From Homalodisca vitripennis (Eukaryota > Arthropoda > Insecta > Hemiptera > Cicadellidae), in the NCBI RefSeq assembly GCF_021130785.1, contig NW_025777436.1, positions 28,665 through 92,664 of the forward strand: a stretch of DNA of 64,000 nucleotides. The letters run 5' to 3'. The stretch's first letter is position 1, and every line of letters starts with the position of its first letter. Below are positions 11,091 to 24,839 of the stretch, piece by piece. A model generated the notes under the pieces. That model made no database searches, was not told the DNA's origin, and was given only the letters and a program-made list of their open reading frames with translations. The position numbers were made by a program, and so were the translations under genes.

Positions 11091-11695
11091 ACTCACTACA
11101 GAAAAAATACATTGTTTTTTGTTTATGTTACAGGTGTTAAATTTTTTATTTATTTTTGTAAATAAGGTCTATATTAATAATGATACTATATTATTGATTT
11201 TTAGGGAAAGGATGTGAATGTATTATGTATTGTAGAGTGATCAGAAGTGTGGGAGTCCCAGCTAATAAAAAACCTCATCTTTTTTCCGAGCGCCCTGAGC
11301 AGTATGGCGGTTTGTATATTTAAACGAGTAGGCGCCGGCCTCTATAAAATAACAAACCTTACTCAGTTCTATCTGCGTAAGAACTTAAACGTTTTAAATC
11401 GCGATTTACTAAACTAAAGGGTCAAACAAATTTTTAAAGTTCCGCACTTTACTAATGCCAAATATTTCAATCTCTTTGTACCGAATAAAATAAATTTTGT
11501 AGTTGAAGAACAATTGTTTCATGTAACTGTATGGCTAAATTAAACAAAAGCACTTTTAATGTTATCTGTATACATTTAACATTAATTTGCCCTTATTCGG
11601 ATTACTTGTTTGTAAGTTATCGGTTATCAAAGTAGCAATATGTTTGAAAAGTCCCAAAGTACGTATCCTTTATCGCAGTTATTTAAATAAAACTG

Positions 11696-11750
<55 letters not shown>
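11696..11750. repeat. (TA)n microsatellite
   Basis: Uninterrupted alternating TA. The adjoining minus-strand frame is an artefact of the repeat. Confidence 0.95.
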
Positions 11751-11753
<3 letters not shown>

Positions 11754-12129
11754 GAATGTTTATGTGATTGTCCTTTATGGAATCGTAAACTATTTAACCG
11801 ACCATTACGAAAATTTGTATGTATATGTATTTTTCCACAGAGAAGGTTTATATATGTAGCAATACTATGCACATTGATGTAATTCGCCACCAGGCATTGC
11901 TGCAAAAGATACAAGTTTTAAAAGCGCCTGCACACTAAAAACTGCAATTACGAGACAGTTATGTATATTAAATAACCAAACACCATATTGAAGTTATGAT
12001 GTATATTTGTCTTGAAGATAAATCTCTCATTGAACTTAAAGTTTGAGAGTTAGACCACTTTATAATGAATTACATGTGTATGATGGCTATAAACATAAGG
12101 CAGACTCGATCGGCACAGGAAATATAATT

Positions 12130-12200
12130 CACTTGAACCAGAAGTGCACATACACGGGCAAAGCTTACGAAAAGCGTGCGAAGCCGCGGGATATAGCTAG
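12130..12200 (+). mobile_element. Helitron 3' terminus (non-autonomous copy)
   Basis: The sequence GCGTGCGAAGCCGCGGG at 12174-12190 followed by ATATAGCTAG and then T is a close match to the 3' end of many insect Helitrons: a GC-rich short hairpin region, then CTAG, with insertion before T. The element would end at 12200. Its 5' end (TC after an A) was not located; it may start anywhere upstream, perhaps including the repeat at 10.8-11.1 kb. No Rep/helicase reading frame is present, so this copy is non-autonomous. Confidence 0.7.
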
Positions 12201-12431
12201 TTTAATATAAATTGTATTTGTTTTATACGTGTAAACGCAGAAATAAAAGATAATTGTTGCCTCATTACCGTTATTACAGTTTCAATAGTTAATTAGTGGT
12301 TAATGTGGTGTAGCCGCGATAGTTCCTGTATCTAAATTAAATATACAGTGATTTCTGTTTGCAACTAATTACAGATTCATGTGTTTCATGTTGCGATTGA
12401 TGATTTTCTACGATATTTTCTACTAATAATT

Positions 12432-12500
12432 CACTAGAGCCGTTGAATATAATTCTGACAATCTTATACAATTTGCTACAAAACCCTGGAAACAGTGGTG
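12432..12500 (+). repeat. Short dispersed repeat, copy 2
   Basis: Partner of 10325-10390; see the shared words listed there. Confidence 0.5.
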
Positions 12501-13740
12501 ACATCACGGTTTGTTCTACACAGACACAAATTATTTATTGTTGTTCCGTCATATTAATTTTGATCATATAATTATGCCATTATTGATTGTGGGATAGGTG
12601 GACATCATATGGGCACACCGGTTAAAATACGAACCCAATGTTAAATGGCATTATTAATTATTTACCGAATCTATCATATTGTGTATAAACAAGAGAAGAA
12701 ACAAGAAATGCTAGTATTATGTAAATTTTGTTTTAAGATAAAAAATGTATGACTGCAATATTGTATTCGAACGGATGACATATTAAATGTGCCTATCATC
12801 AAATACTTTAATGATTTCATTCATATAATATTTACATCACTATTCATTATTTACATTTTATATAAGTGAGACATTAATAGGACCTGCCAGATCCTTCGTA
12901 AAGCCTGTCTGTCTGTCCGTATGTGCGTTAAATTTTGACAGGAAGGGCTCAGGGTATGGAAATTTGATACCAAGATTTCTCTTAAACTAAAGGAAGAAAC
13001 CTAGTTTTTGTGTTTGTCCGTCAGTGTGATAACTGTTGATTGAAAAGTCATACAGCATTGAAACTGAATACATAGGTTCCTTTTCGACAAAAAAAAGTCC
13101 TAATAAATTTCGGGGTCAAAATACAGTCCGTTTGTCTATCTGTTTATCTGAGAAACCTAAAACGTTACGTGCTATCGAATCTTTTGATACTCGTTGCATT
13201 GGCGTGTATGTTGTTTAGTTTAGCGGCACAGCTCTTAGATTAATTATATGACTCTACTTAATATAATGATTAACTAAAATTATTGTACATCCTAATAAAC
13301 TATTAACTTGTATATTTTTCAAATAAAGTTATTAATTCAGTTAAGAAAGTCAATGGTGATTTGTTTGTACCTGACAAAAGAAACTACACTAAATACAGCA
13401 AAACGCAGGTACAAAAACTGTGACATTAGTTTGGGACAAGCTGATGTATGTTTAGGATCATCATATCATCAACCACAAATGATATATTGTGGAGAAGGCA
13501 TAGTGATAAATAACGAATTATCGATAAAAAGTATTGTTGTTATTGGATTTATTATGGTATGTTTTCTATCTTGTTAAAATTTCTTGCAAACCTAAACATA
13601 CTAAACAATTTTTCCTGATGGTTTTGACTTATAAACACAGAATTTCTTTATTTATTTCTAAGTTGGTGTAACGATATAATGTATAACATTGTGTGTGTAC
13701 TAAAGGATGGTTTGTTTTGCCAATAGGACAGTGTAGGTTA
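12501..13740. other. AT-rich, repeat-like, no gene supported
   Basis: CTGTCTGTCTGTCCGT near 12906, TTTGTCCGTCAG near 13012 and CCGTTTGTCTATCTG near 13127 are of the style seen in insect non-autonomous transposons. An 89-codon frame at 13308-13577 has no recognisable motif or family and could be chance. Confidence 0.4.
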
Positions 13741-13915
13741 CGATGGTTAACCCAAGATAACAGAGACAAGGCCTTCGATTGTGACTGCTAATTCGATAGG
13801 TGACTTTAGTGCTATCGTCTTTTTTCAAGAGCCCTCCTAGTGATTGTTTATTAGTCACCTATAAGCTTTTGCTACCTAGGTTAAGTTTTAGTGAGTGTCC
13901 CTTAGGCCTTTGCCT
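13741..13915. repeat. Imperfect fold-back sequence
   Basis: ATAGGTGACT (13796-13805) is the exact reverse complement of 13853-13862. Farther out, AAGGCCTT on the left and TTAGGCCTTTG on the right, and GGTTAACC against CTAGGTTAAG, add partial pairing. This may be a small decayed fold-back element. Confidence 0.4.
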
Positions 13916-16900
13916 TCTAAAATGAGACGCAATTTACATTTATAATCTCAGTAGAAGACAGTCTAAGATCCTCCGCACTTTAAAATCCACTGGAAGAATA
14001 TACTATCACTGAAAAAATCAAACAGTACTTCCGTAAACGACTTACGTAAAATCTACACAGTTTTTACTACTAGTAAGCTAAGGTTTTATTGTTATCACTT
14101 TTATTTGGTTTTAGTAAAATGAGAGTTTTGATTTTATAATCCTCAAATATTCTAAAGTATTTAGCCGGATTGATCAATAGACGCAATAGAAACTTAAACC
14201 AATGTACACGAGTTCCCAAGGGGAGTTGTTTGTCAAGTCTCTGATTCTCGTTACATCACTATCATCCAACTAAGTTCACACTGATTCAGGTTTGTTGGTA
14301 GATAATGCTAATACGTGTTGATCCGCAGACACTCATATGTAACATTGTGAAACAAACATATTAATACCACTAATATTATTTTTGTTTTTTTAAGAATTAT
14401 GGTTTTCATTCGAATTTCCAGAAACAGTATATGAAAGAGATTAAATCATGCCCGTTTTATTTTGAAATTCAGTTCTTTTTTTCGTAAAGAATAGTAGTAT
14501 TTTAAATTTAATAATAATTGAAATGGAGTTTTAAAAATATTTTAGATTTAGAACAATAATTTGAAACAAACTTTTGATTTGATTTCATGGAAAACTTTTT
14601 TTTGTATAATAGAAAGCAATGTTATGAAATTTTCAAAACTTTTAGTAGATCCACCTTATAGTAGAGGGAAGAAAATTTTAATTAAATAAAAAACAAATGT
14701 TCTAAAAATGAATGAAATACCAGGATGGTATGAAATATATTCCACCTGAAAACAGACGGTCTCCTTATAGTTTCCTGGGGTATAAGAGAGAAAATGTTCT
14801 CTTTTAAATATGTCCTCCAATATTTTTCTCTTTAGCGTTCTCGGGTTTCAAAATTTGATCAATTCATGTGTTAAACCTCTTTGGTTTCCTGCAAAAGGTT
14901 CGATCTTTTTCACCGATGTTATTAGATTATTTCCAAGCTACAAGCCAAGTCGGTACACTCAACTTTTGAATCCATTACTTTAAGAACAAACCACAATATT
15001 CAATAAGTTACTGTATGTAAAGTAACAAAGACTCCTTCGTCAATAAGATACACTATATCATTATTGAACGATTTATTATTATTTTCAGGGCAGAAAATAT
15101 AATAATGTAACAAAACACTTCCAGATGATACCTGAGTAAAAGAAACAGAAAGAAAATTGATTTGTTATCATATGAAAATTTGAAAATGATAACATCTTGC
15201 TTCACGGTGATGCTATGCGGTATGCGTAGTAATAGGTACTGGAACATAATTATTTAAACATGTTTAAATATTTTTTTTTAGTTTAATATCTTAAGGTAAA
15301 AAGTGACTTATATAATCTTCTGGAATAGGCCTATTTCATATTTCTATCTGTACAAGACAATCAGCAATAATCATCTGAGTGATAACGATAAATGTGTATA
15401 ACGTCAGTGACAATGTTCTGCTACTATGATTATCAGCACACCAGCAACAGCAGGAAATTCAGTCGCTGTCATCGATACTTGTCAGGTGTAAACAATGACG
15501 TAAGTTGATGTAAACAGTAATACATGATTGGGCTTTTGCCATGTCAAGTCGATTTATCCTACTTCATCAATTCAGCGAGAGTTAAGACATCGGAACAAAC
15601 AACCCTGCCATACAATTCCATACAGAGCTACGAATCAATATGATGAACCTGTACATATATGCTATATACTTACTGAAAATTTTTATATATTTTTAAGTTC
15701 CTACACTTTTCATTATTTAACTTTTAAATCCAATATCCAATTAACTAGTAAAATACGCTGGAAAGAATCAATTTCGTGCGGTTATTTCCTTACTATTTCA
15801 ATATCAGAATAATTACCTGGGTTATGTAATCACGTTTAAGCTTTTAATACTTAAGGAAATTCATATATACCTATAATATAGTTAATTATAAGTGCTAAAT
15901 TTAAAAGTTAAAACACCCAATTGAGGGCAGAATATTGTTTCATCTCCAAGAAGTTATAAATAACGATTTAGTCTCGTCCGTGAACCCGATTAACGCAAAG
16001 AGGTTCTTAACTCTTTATCTAGAAATTTAACGTCAACACTTTATTAGTGGACTTATTAGTAGACTACTATCTGTACTTTATCACGTATTTAGCAGCTTGT
16101 AAATATGAACCTGTCATGAAATTCCTCAAACAATTAGCAACCTAACAGTTTTGTAGTACAATTATGATGAGTATTTATTAATTTATTTATTATTACTTTT
16201 TAAATTTATATATTTTTAGAGAAAAGTTACGCTGTTTCACTTGAATTTTAATTTAAATGAAATGTTTTAAGTAAACTATTTTTGATGTTGCTCTAATTCT
16301 GAAACTAAATTATTTATACCTACAAGGTTGTTACCGTATGACGAAAAAACTTTTTTAATCAATAAGAATAAAAAAAATTTAATTTTAGTTTATTTTCGAA
16401 ATATCTGTGCAGGTTTTATTAGAAAGTACATTTATGTATGTCTTTTAAACTTTTTTCTGAGTAGTATGGTTTAAATGTACTGTAATCCCAAGTTAATGTT
16501 ATATTGCCTTCAATTTAACATTAGAAAATTTAGAAAGGAAAATAACGTATAATTTTTCTCCACGCAATGTCTAGGCTGTGGCTGCTCTAGCCCTCGGCAC
16601 TATGATATATACCTGTATTCTCCTTGTCTATACTAGTATGCACGCCATGAAAGAGGCCATCCTGTGCTATTAATTACAATTCGACTTAATTTCCACATAA
16701 AATAATAAAATATAATTCCACAATTTTCTTTCATAAGCTTCATAATTTTAGGTTCAATTTTATAATTTTAAAATATTAGAGCCGAAATTCGAGTCGTAAC
16801 ATATCATTAAATGTAATATCCTTTTAATATCCAACTCAAAACCCATATTTTAAATAAAAATACTCAGTAAACAATTATCTATTAGGACTTGCTTTGGAAA

Positions 16901-17385
16901 TATATTCTATATCGGAGGAAATAAACGTGATTCCTGGTTTTCCAAAATTACTAAGATGTATATACCTATTCAGACTTTGGTTTTAAAGCTTGATGGAACA
17001 GACAATGTTGGTTTCGAGATGAGTGTATGAACTTATGTATGAAACTTATGTGTTTGATTTGTAAACATTTGTGTATTACTGTATTAAATTTTAAAGACTA
17101 TTATATGACAACTGTAAAAAACCAATCTTACTTCTGCAAAGTTTCGTGTTTTAAATGTTTATTATTTTAAAATGAAAATAAATTCACTGATGTTGTTCTG
17201 TATGGTAAATGGAGTCTAAAACAACTTGTATTTATGCTTTAACATTACGAAGTATTATAGTATGATTTATTACATAATTATTAATTTAGGCTCTCGGCAT
17301 TATGAAAAATTACAGGAGTATTTAAATATACTAGTTATATGAATTAGAGGAATGTTTCTGCTGTGGGATTCCACATAATAGATTT

Positions 17386-17388
<3 letters not shown>
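13916..17388. other. Long AT-rich stretch without recognised genes
   Basis: Only short open frames occur, none with a motif. About 15360-15640 is somewhat richer in GC and includes a 94-codon frame (15528-15812) rich in common codons but without a recognisable domain. I see no splice-bounded coding segment that I would defend. Confidence 0.4.

Positions 17389-17464
<76 letters not shown>
17389..17464. repeat. (TA)n microsatellite
   Basis: About 37 TA units without interruption. Confidence 0.95.
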
Positions 17465-17467
<3 letters not shown>

Positions 17468-19389
17468 CAGTGTCAGTGTGATCTGACATTATTTATCACA
17501 CTTTGGATTTAAAACCAAAGAACGTAACATAAGTAACATGCCAACTCAGCGCGAGGAACCCCACTGAGTCTTCCCACCTTCCCACTGTGTCTCCATCTCA
17601 CTCTCTCTGTCTGAAACTGTACTTTTGATCACAACCTTTCCCTACAGATTTACGACCGTTGGATGACAAAATGAATTGTTTACCTTACTTACATTATCAC
17701 ATCGTAAATATTTCAAAAGTCTGTAATCCGAGCTTTAGTGAAATAATATTATAACATCAGAAATGTTCAGTAAATTGTGTTTATGTAAATGTATCAAACA
17801 TAAAACTACCGCCAAATTAAAATATATTTACAAATTAATTTATTGTTAATTGTCGTGTTCACGATATCTACAGCTATAAAATAAAGTTTATTTTAACTGC
17901 AACACGGGTATAACTTATATATGTATAGAAGAAACAGACATGTCAAATTATGCAGTGAATTTTTAATTTTCTTTAATTACAATATGTAACTATAATCATA
18001 TATGTTACTATTATTTATAGTATAACAAAATTCCTAACTCTTATCCGTCGTAAATTTAAAGGTTTATTATAAATATTTTCAAGGAAGTGTTATTACATTC
18101 TTGTATTTATTACAATTAAGAGTATTGAAGATGTGAGTTCATGTTATATAAATCATGAATTTTTCTGAAACAGTGTTCAATAGTGACATCATATTGTGGG
18201 AGCTTTATTCTAAAAACTAAATGTACTAACTAACTTAGCATGTGATATTTTATTTTAGTACAGTTAATATTCTGTTGAGTACTAATGATTTTAAATGATT
18301 TTTATTAAACTTAAAATGCTAGGTTTCAACAAAAATTCTTTATAGAGAAATTCTTCGGAATCATTTTCTTCTTTTACCTTTTATCAGTTATTCCTGACCT
18401 CATTTTACACAGATTCATACAAACATTTTGTTAATTATATAAAAGTATATATTATTAAATGTAGCAAGTGAAAAAAATTAAAATAAATAAAGATTGATAA
18501 GACTGAATTTTATTATAAATGCTGTTTTACAATTATACATTACGCATACATTTTTAATGTCACACCTTACTCCAAAGTAGTTTTTACTGGTACGTACAAT
18601 TAGTTTGGTTACATTCAAGAAACGTTCTCAAAAGCTCGGGCTTCCAACACTAGGCAACTGCATCTGATGCTGCAGAAATAACTCCACTGAAAACCCATAT
18701 TTATAACTACTTAGTCTAGTGTTGTTTATTAGTGACTTTTGTAATTTTCTAATTGGTTATTCAGGAATCTGCAGATTCTTATCTACATTTCAAAATAGCA
18801 CCTCTTAGGAGCTATATATTTTAAAAATAAAGATTAGCTTATGATGGAAATTTCTTTATTAAACCTGCACAACTTTATAAAGCACAATAATTTATTTGCA
18901 ATAAACAATCTTCTAAAACAAGATAGGCCGTTCAATACATGTTTAAAATTTTAATCTGTAACGTATTGTTCCTTTCACATACTTGAAACAAAACTGATTC
19001 CAAAATTGGTTATATTAAGGTATTTTATTGACGACAACGGTAATAGAGGCCTTTCATTTGAACACAATATTAATGTTAAATTAATAATCACCCCTTATTA
19101 CTTATAACATGATTCTAACTACGGTTAGTTTTACTGTAATAAGTTTTTTATGTACCTTCAACACAGTGCAGTTTTAGGTAGGAATTTTACATCAAGAGGT
19201 AATTTATTAAAAAGTTTTCTATTAGCCAGAACTAGAACTGAACTGGCATGAGTTTCAAATATATATTTGTAACCTTTTTATATATAAGTTATTATTAATA
19301 GTGTAAATTAAATATTTTAATGGTGACATTGGTATCTTATAAGTTACTTCTATAACTGTTTCGTTTCAATTAAACATTTCTAATATTTT
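17465..19389. other. No gene seen
   Basis: A pyrimidine-rich run ending CCCTACAG at about 17647 looks like a 3' splice site, but no coding frame follows. The rest is AT-rich and unassigned. Confidence 0.35.
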
Positions 19390-20140
19390 GTAAAGTGGAA
19401 GAGGGCTCTGCTAGAAATCTCAGAAACTAATTGAATAAATTTCAAAATACAGACCATATTTCTCCTCATATCTATACAGTACTGGGTTTGAAAATGATTG
19501 AGTTTAAACAAATTAATAATAACGTTAGCTTCATGATGTCCTAAGTCATCTACAATTCTAAAAATTCAAATTATTTTCAATATTTAAACTTTTATAAAAT
19601 GCCTGTAAGATGTCTCTCAAACACATTTCAGAAAATAATTCTCTCGGTAGTCTTTACACTTTTATCAAATATGTATCAAAGGATCTGAAAACATTTTGAT
19701 ATTGTATGGTAGTAAATTGTAAACTGATTTTTTCTGTACACTTAGTGTACTTAAGGGATAAAAAAAATAATCACAAGTTCTTTCAGCTTGCTGATAAAAA
19801 TACGAAAGTTATTTGTTGGTCAATATAAAACAAGAACATAAACTCATAAAGATTAAAATCCTGTTAATTTTATACGCGTTATAATCACATAGGGACTGAT
19901 TAACTGCTTCTGTAATTAATAATTGCAAAACTAGAATGCAACTTGCTTTGGTTAAGCTTTCGTCTATCAGACACATTTATATGTATAATTCTCTTAGTAA
20001 TCTTTAAAATTTGTATTAAATATTTATAAAAGGATCTTAAAACATTTGCATTTTTGTTTAGAAAATAGTTGTAAAGTTATTCATTTTGTACACTTAGAGT
20101 GCTGAAAGGATTTAAAACCATAAATCACAGAAGTTTTTTC
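19390..20140 (+). repeat. Cassette repeat copy 1 (partial, internally doubled)
   Basis: Block 1 is at 19391-19470 (GGGCTCTG, AACTAATTGAATAAATT, ACAGACCATATTTCTCCTC). Block 2 occurs twice, near 19718 and 20070 (GTACACTTAG, GGATTTAAAACCATAAATCAC). Block 3 is near 19928 (AAAACTAGAATGCAACTTGC). The GC-richer blocks 4 and 5 of the other copies are missing here. Confidence 0.6.
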
Positions 20141-20569
20141 TGTTTGTATTCTGTTTCTTTCAAATATAGGATAATTTTAGTACGTATAGTGTAGATCATA
20201 AAGTGTTTTTTAAACTAGATAGATAAGGAAATAATTACATTTAGAATAAAAATGTCATGTTAATCCTGACATACAGATGTTAGTCAATCTATTTTTAATT
20301 ATCATAGGACAAGAAGAAGCTCAGCTTAATTCCTTGGCTGGACATGCACCATCATATAACTAATACTTGTCTATTTAGAAATTTCATGCAAGCTTTTACA
20401 CCAGTTTTCTAGTAAGCAATCGAGGATACCACAACGCTAGAGTGCGATAAAGTTATATAGTGTCAAAAATGTTTAATATTTACCCCAATATCGTATAATT
20501 TATTTTTACTATACGAATAAAAGTGTTACTTGTAAAAATCTTACATGTTAGTATTTAGGTTGCCTACAT
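20141..20569. other. No gene seen
   Basis: AT-rich sequence without recognised features. Confidence 0.35.
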
Positions 20570-20830
20570 ATTTATTTACTCATCTATTTTCTCGTTTCCA
20601 TCATGGTTACCTATAAGATCTTTGCAAAAATATTAGCTGACCCTCATCCAAATCTCATCGGTTAACGTGTACTAATATCAAACACATTGTTGCTCAAATA
20701 TAAATTAAGGTTCATGCAAATATTTAATTTAATAGGTCGGTTTGTTTTCAGGATATCTTGCAGACTAACAGACAGAAAACATTGAAATATTTCATGCCTC
20801 GTGAGTTATACTGATGATAAAGAATTATTT
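20570..20830 (+). repeat. Dispersed repeat with AACAGACAGAAAA motif
   Basis: Diverged relative of 10805-11090: CCAAATCTCATCG, CGTGTACTAATATCAAACACA, ATATCTTGCAGACTAACAGACAG. Same orientation. Confidence 0.5.
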
Positions 20831-21959
20831 CTTTAAAAAATATAACACAATTAACATAAGGAATATAATGTGGCTATATTAGGACGCAGAGCTGAGCGTG
20901 ATGAGTACCAGATCATAATGGTAAAGTTATTGCTTTTCACAGTACAAGTCAATGGTAACCAAAGTTTTAAATTTTAAATTTATGTTTTTTTATGAATATT
21001 ACCATTATAAATTCATTTGGTTAGTGGAATACAGGGTGTAAACTTTAAAAAAACTTTTATAATAACTGTTAATTTGAAGTACCAAGAACATCACCTCTAA
21101 TAACATGTCAGGAACTGAAATTATTTTAAATAATGAAATGTAGCAAATATTTACAATAAACCTTATAAATTTTCAAAACAACACATACTATTAAATCTTC
21201 TAATAACTGTTTTAAAACAATACAGAACTGAAAATAAACTTAGAGCTAATATGAATTGAAAGCCCTTATGTTAGTTACTTTATCTGCATGGTTGTATAAG
21301 TAGTTGTTTCTCCATAATATTGACGAATAAAATGATCTCGATGAATGTGATATAACCCTTAAATCGAGTGAAGACAATAGTATGTATTTAATATATTGTG
21401 TTTCTTTTCTACGAATTGAAAAAAATGCATCCACATCCTTAGGTTCCAATACGAAGTGTTCTTGTCTCTTTAAAAATCGAGTTTGATATTTACACTATTT
21501 TATTTCAAAGCTAATTGAGTTTTACAGTTATATGTATAAATTAAAAATTTTTGTGTACAAAATTATGTTACTCATTCATTAAAAATATAAAATATTAAAT
21601 AGCAATTTATTGTAGCATTTATTATGTTTAGAGTAAAATGAGCATATAATAACCAAAGCCTCAGTTACCTCGGTATCTGGGTATAAACTTTAACACCTTT
21701 AAGGCTATGTAGGTCGTCATTTCCTAACAAGTATTCTGATTGTTCCCATCTGATTTTGCAGTAGATTCGCTTTCCTGTCAATGTGTGATGAAAATGATAT
21801 CCCCAAAAACAATTTTAGTAATTTTTATACCAAACTAGAACCTGGCATTATTCTTAAATATAGATTTTTTAATTTCTTCGGAGGAAACTTATTATTAATA
21901 TTGGAAGTTAAACTTTTAAAGGTGACAATTTAATCTAAGAAGTCATTTCTAAAACTCTA
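20831..21959. other. No gene seen
   Basis: AT-rich; the 67-codon minus-strand frame at 21246-21449 has no recognisable content. Confidence 0.35.
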
Positions 21960-23760
21960 TAATTTTAATCGGCAATTATTAGTCTCTTGTAAAGTGGAAG
22001 AGAGCTCTGGTGGTAATCTAATCAACTAAATGAATAAATTAAAAGGTATAGACCATAATATTTCTCCTCAAATCTGTACAAAACCGTTTTTATAAATCAT
22101 TGAGTTTAAAGAAATTAACGGAATACGTTATGAATTTTAATCCTAAATGAGCTAACATTTATTAATTTCAAGTTAATTTCAATATTTACACTATAAAATG
22201 CCTGAATTATGTGACACATTTAAGTAAAGAATTCTCTTTTTAATCTTTACACTGTTTATAAAATATGAGAGAATGGACCTTAAAACATTTGGAGGTTATA
22301 AAGAAGATAGTTGTAAACTGATTCTTTATGTACATTTAGAGTACTGAATGGATTTAAAACTATAAATCAAAAGTTTGTCCAATAACATACGCAAGTTATT
22401 TTTGATCATGATTATCATTATCAAGCAAGAAAATAAAATCCTTGTAAAATTCCTTAAAAATTATAATCCTTTTAAATGCTGTAGTTAATTACCACTAAAA
22501 CCAGGATGTAAATAGCCTTGAGTAAGAAGAATAATCAATTAAAATGTGTAAATAGTAAATAATTAAAGTAAATAATAAGTCCTTGTTTCAATCCTGGTAT
22601 TCGTGTCATCGTAATGCAGGTGCAAATATTCCACGTCCTGCGTGTTGAAAGATTTTGAATATTAAACGGAACAACAAAAAGGTCCTGGTCCTTATCAAGC
22701 TTTGGGCATCGCACTTGTTCATGGTCTTACTTCTCCAACTTAATGTTGCGTGAGTGTAACGAAGTTTGTAAATAACAGTCCTGAATGTACCAAAAACTTT
22801 GTATTACCTGTTCTTTGTTGTTTCTATGGATATTTAAAAGATATTAATATGTTCATTGCAGTGTGACATCTGTTTCTTGCTCATGTTGTTATCTTCACTT
22901 GCTCGTTTACGTCATGAGTACCATTAACATTAAATCGATTTTTGTTATCACATTACCCCAACACATACATACATAGAGACAAACATGTTTTGTTACTCGT
23001 CTTTCATTAATGTTAATGTGATAAATTATCATAATTAAGATCCAATATTCAGGCACAGTACTCATTATGTCATGTCATTACTAAATATTATATCTGAAAC
23101 TAAAAGGAAATTTTTAGATATGATTAAAGTTTTCGCTTTGATGTATCTAACTGAAACATAACAGTATATAAAAACTGAAATTTTACAGTTCCTTAGTGTA
23201 AACAATTTACTATATCTATAGTTTATTAAATTAACAATACATTATTTAAAAACAGTTTACGCTGATCTGCAGGTAATAATCAATACCTGTATGCCGCAGG
23301 ACAAAACGTAAACTCTATTTTATAACCAGCATGCAATGTTTATACCTCAGCCCTAACACTAGTAGGGTTGCGCATTGGTTTAATTAACTCTTTATCCTCA
23401 TAACATATTTGACATCTATTACATTCCTGTACTTTAACAAATTATGATTTTATTAATATAAATAAGTTACGACTGTCAAATTTTATTTATTTTAAATATA
23501 AAAAGATAAACTATGACACATATTTAAATATAGATGCGGTATTGCTTAGTAGAACTCTAACCGAGTTTAAATGTAAGGGAGCTGTTCTACACATTGTTTG
23601 GGCTTGATGAGACCTTTGATTATATCCGCACAGAACGTAAAGGCTTTAACTACATGTATACCCTATATAATAAAACTTTGATATATTTTAAATTTAGAGT
23701 ATTCAGCTACTCTTGACTCTCGGATAGATAATAAAATAATAGACAATAATAGATTTTTAT
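21960..23760 (+). repeat. Cassette repeat copy 2
   Basis: Blocks in order: 1 near 21991 (GAGAGCTCTGGTGGTAATC), 2 near 22308, 3 near 22493 (ACTAAAACCAGGATGTAAA), 4 at 22575-22770 (AATCCTGG, GTCCTGGTCCTTATCAAGC), 5 near 22824 (GTTGTTTCTATGGATATT). Further shared stretches are near 22980 (GAGACAAACATGTTTTGTTAC) and 23595-23740 (GCACAGAACGTAAAGGCTTT). Copy 4 at 28140-29475 matches it nearly throughout, so these two form the closest long pair. About 23100-23560 is missing or strongly diverged in copy 4. Confidence 0.75.
23254..23314. other. Nested hairpin
   Basis: AGTTTACG (23254-23261) pairs with CGTAAACT (23307-23314), and inside CAGGTA pairs with TACCTG around an 8-base loop. It lies in the part of cassette copy 2 that copy 4 lacks, so it may be a later small insertion. 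Confidence 0.5.
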
Positions 23761-24469
23761 AATAAATAATTTACGGGTCTTTCTAAAGTAAGGTGGGGTC
23801 ATAAATTTACTGTAACATTTTGTATACATTACTTTTTAAACACTAAACATAAAAGTAATCAATTTACAAATTCTGTATTCCACACATGAAAAAGAAAAAA
23901 AGAAAGAAAATATTTATTTCCCAAAAATAAAACATAGTTAATACATAATAAACAATAACAGATATGTATACAATAAAGACAAGACATATGATATGTATGT
24001 ATGACTTGACAAGATAGAACTCAATTAATTTTAAGAATACCATAAAAGCTAAAAAGGTCTCCAATAATTAAGAAATTATAAATAATCTTGTTATTACGAT
24101 TAATTACTATATACTGTTACTAATTTATTCAATAGTTTTGTATACAACTTTCTAATAGCTCAACCAATATGTTATTCTCTTTATATAAAAATAAAAAGGC
24201 AATGAGACCATGTGTGGATAGAAAAAGCTACAATTCAAAACAATACTCTTAACAAACTATTAATTAGAAAGCCAATTCCACATAACATTTTGACATTCAG
24301 ACAAGAACGCCTCTAGATATTATCGAAGGTTATATGTCAGTCACCCATTACCCATTGCTCTGCACACAATTTCCTATTGGATATCAGATACTTCATAAAT
24401 ATGTATTTTCTCAATGGCTCCTAAAATTAAACACTCCTAAGATTAATAATTAACACCGGAAGATATTTC
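23761..24469. other. No gene seen
   Basis: AT-rich, with an A/G-rich run at 23886-23910. The 66-codon minus-strand frame is hydrophobic by base composition only. Confidence 0.35.
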
Positions 24470-24560
24470 ATTTTCCTGATTTCTAACTCAGACTCAAAGT
24501 CCAACGTCTTAGACCGATCGGGCATTGGCACTCACAATCGTTGATCTACTTTAAAATAAC
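24470..24560 (-). repeat. tRNA-like short repeat (SINE head or tRNA pseudogene)
   Basis: On the minus strand GCCCGATCGGTCTAAGACG resembles the A-box region of Leu/Ser-type tRNAs, followed by TTGGACTTTGAGTCTGAG. No good B-box and no closed cloverleaf are seen, so it is not a functional tRNA. A tRNA-derived SINE is the likeliest explanation. Confidence 0.45.
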
Positions 24561-24839
24561 GAGACTATGTTTAAATAGTAATGTTTTAGGATCTTGAAGT
24601 AATAACGCATGTATAGAATTGATTTAGATTACGATTTTTTCAAATAGTTGTCTATACTATTTATGAACACCAAATTTAATCAATTTAACATTATTTAGTT
24701 GGAATTTTAAAGTTAGTCAGCTAGAATATACTAAATGAATTAAACTCTCTATATTTAGCTTATTACAATTTTTGAAAGATAGCTGTTAGACATAAGAGCA
24801 AAATGCTTATTTTACATAAGTACTGATTTTTTATCAACT

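Noticed and set aside
13308..13577. 89-codon frame as a small gene
   Set aside because: No recognisable motif, no good start or splice context, AT-rich chance is plausible.
17600..17700. Possible exon after a polypyrimidine tract and ACAG
   Set aside because: No coding frame continues and no matching donor is seen.
24470..24560. Functional Leu or Ser tRNA gene
   Set aside because: Only an A-box-like word is present; B-box and stems are not.
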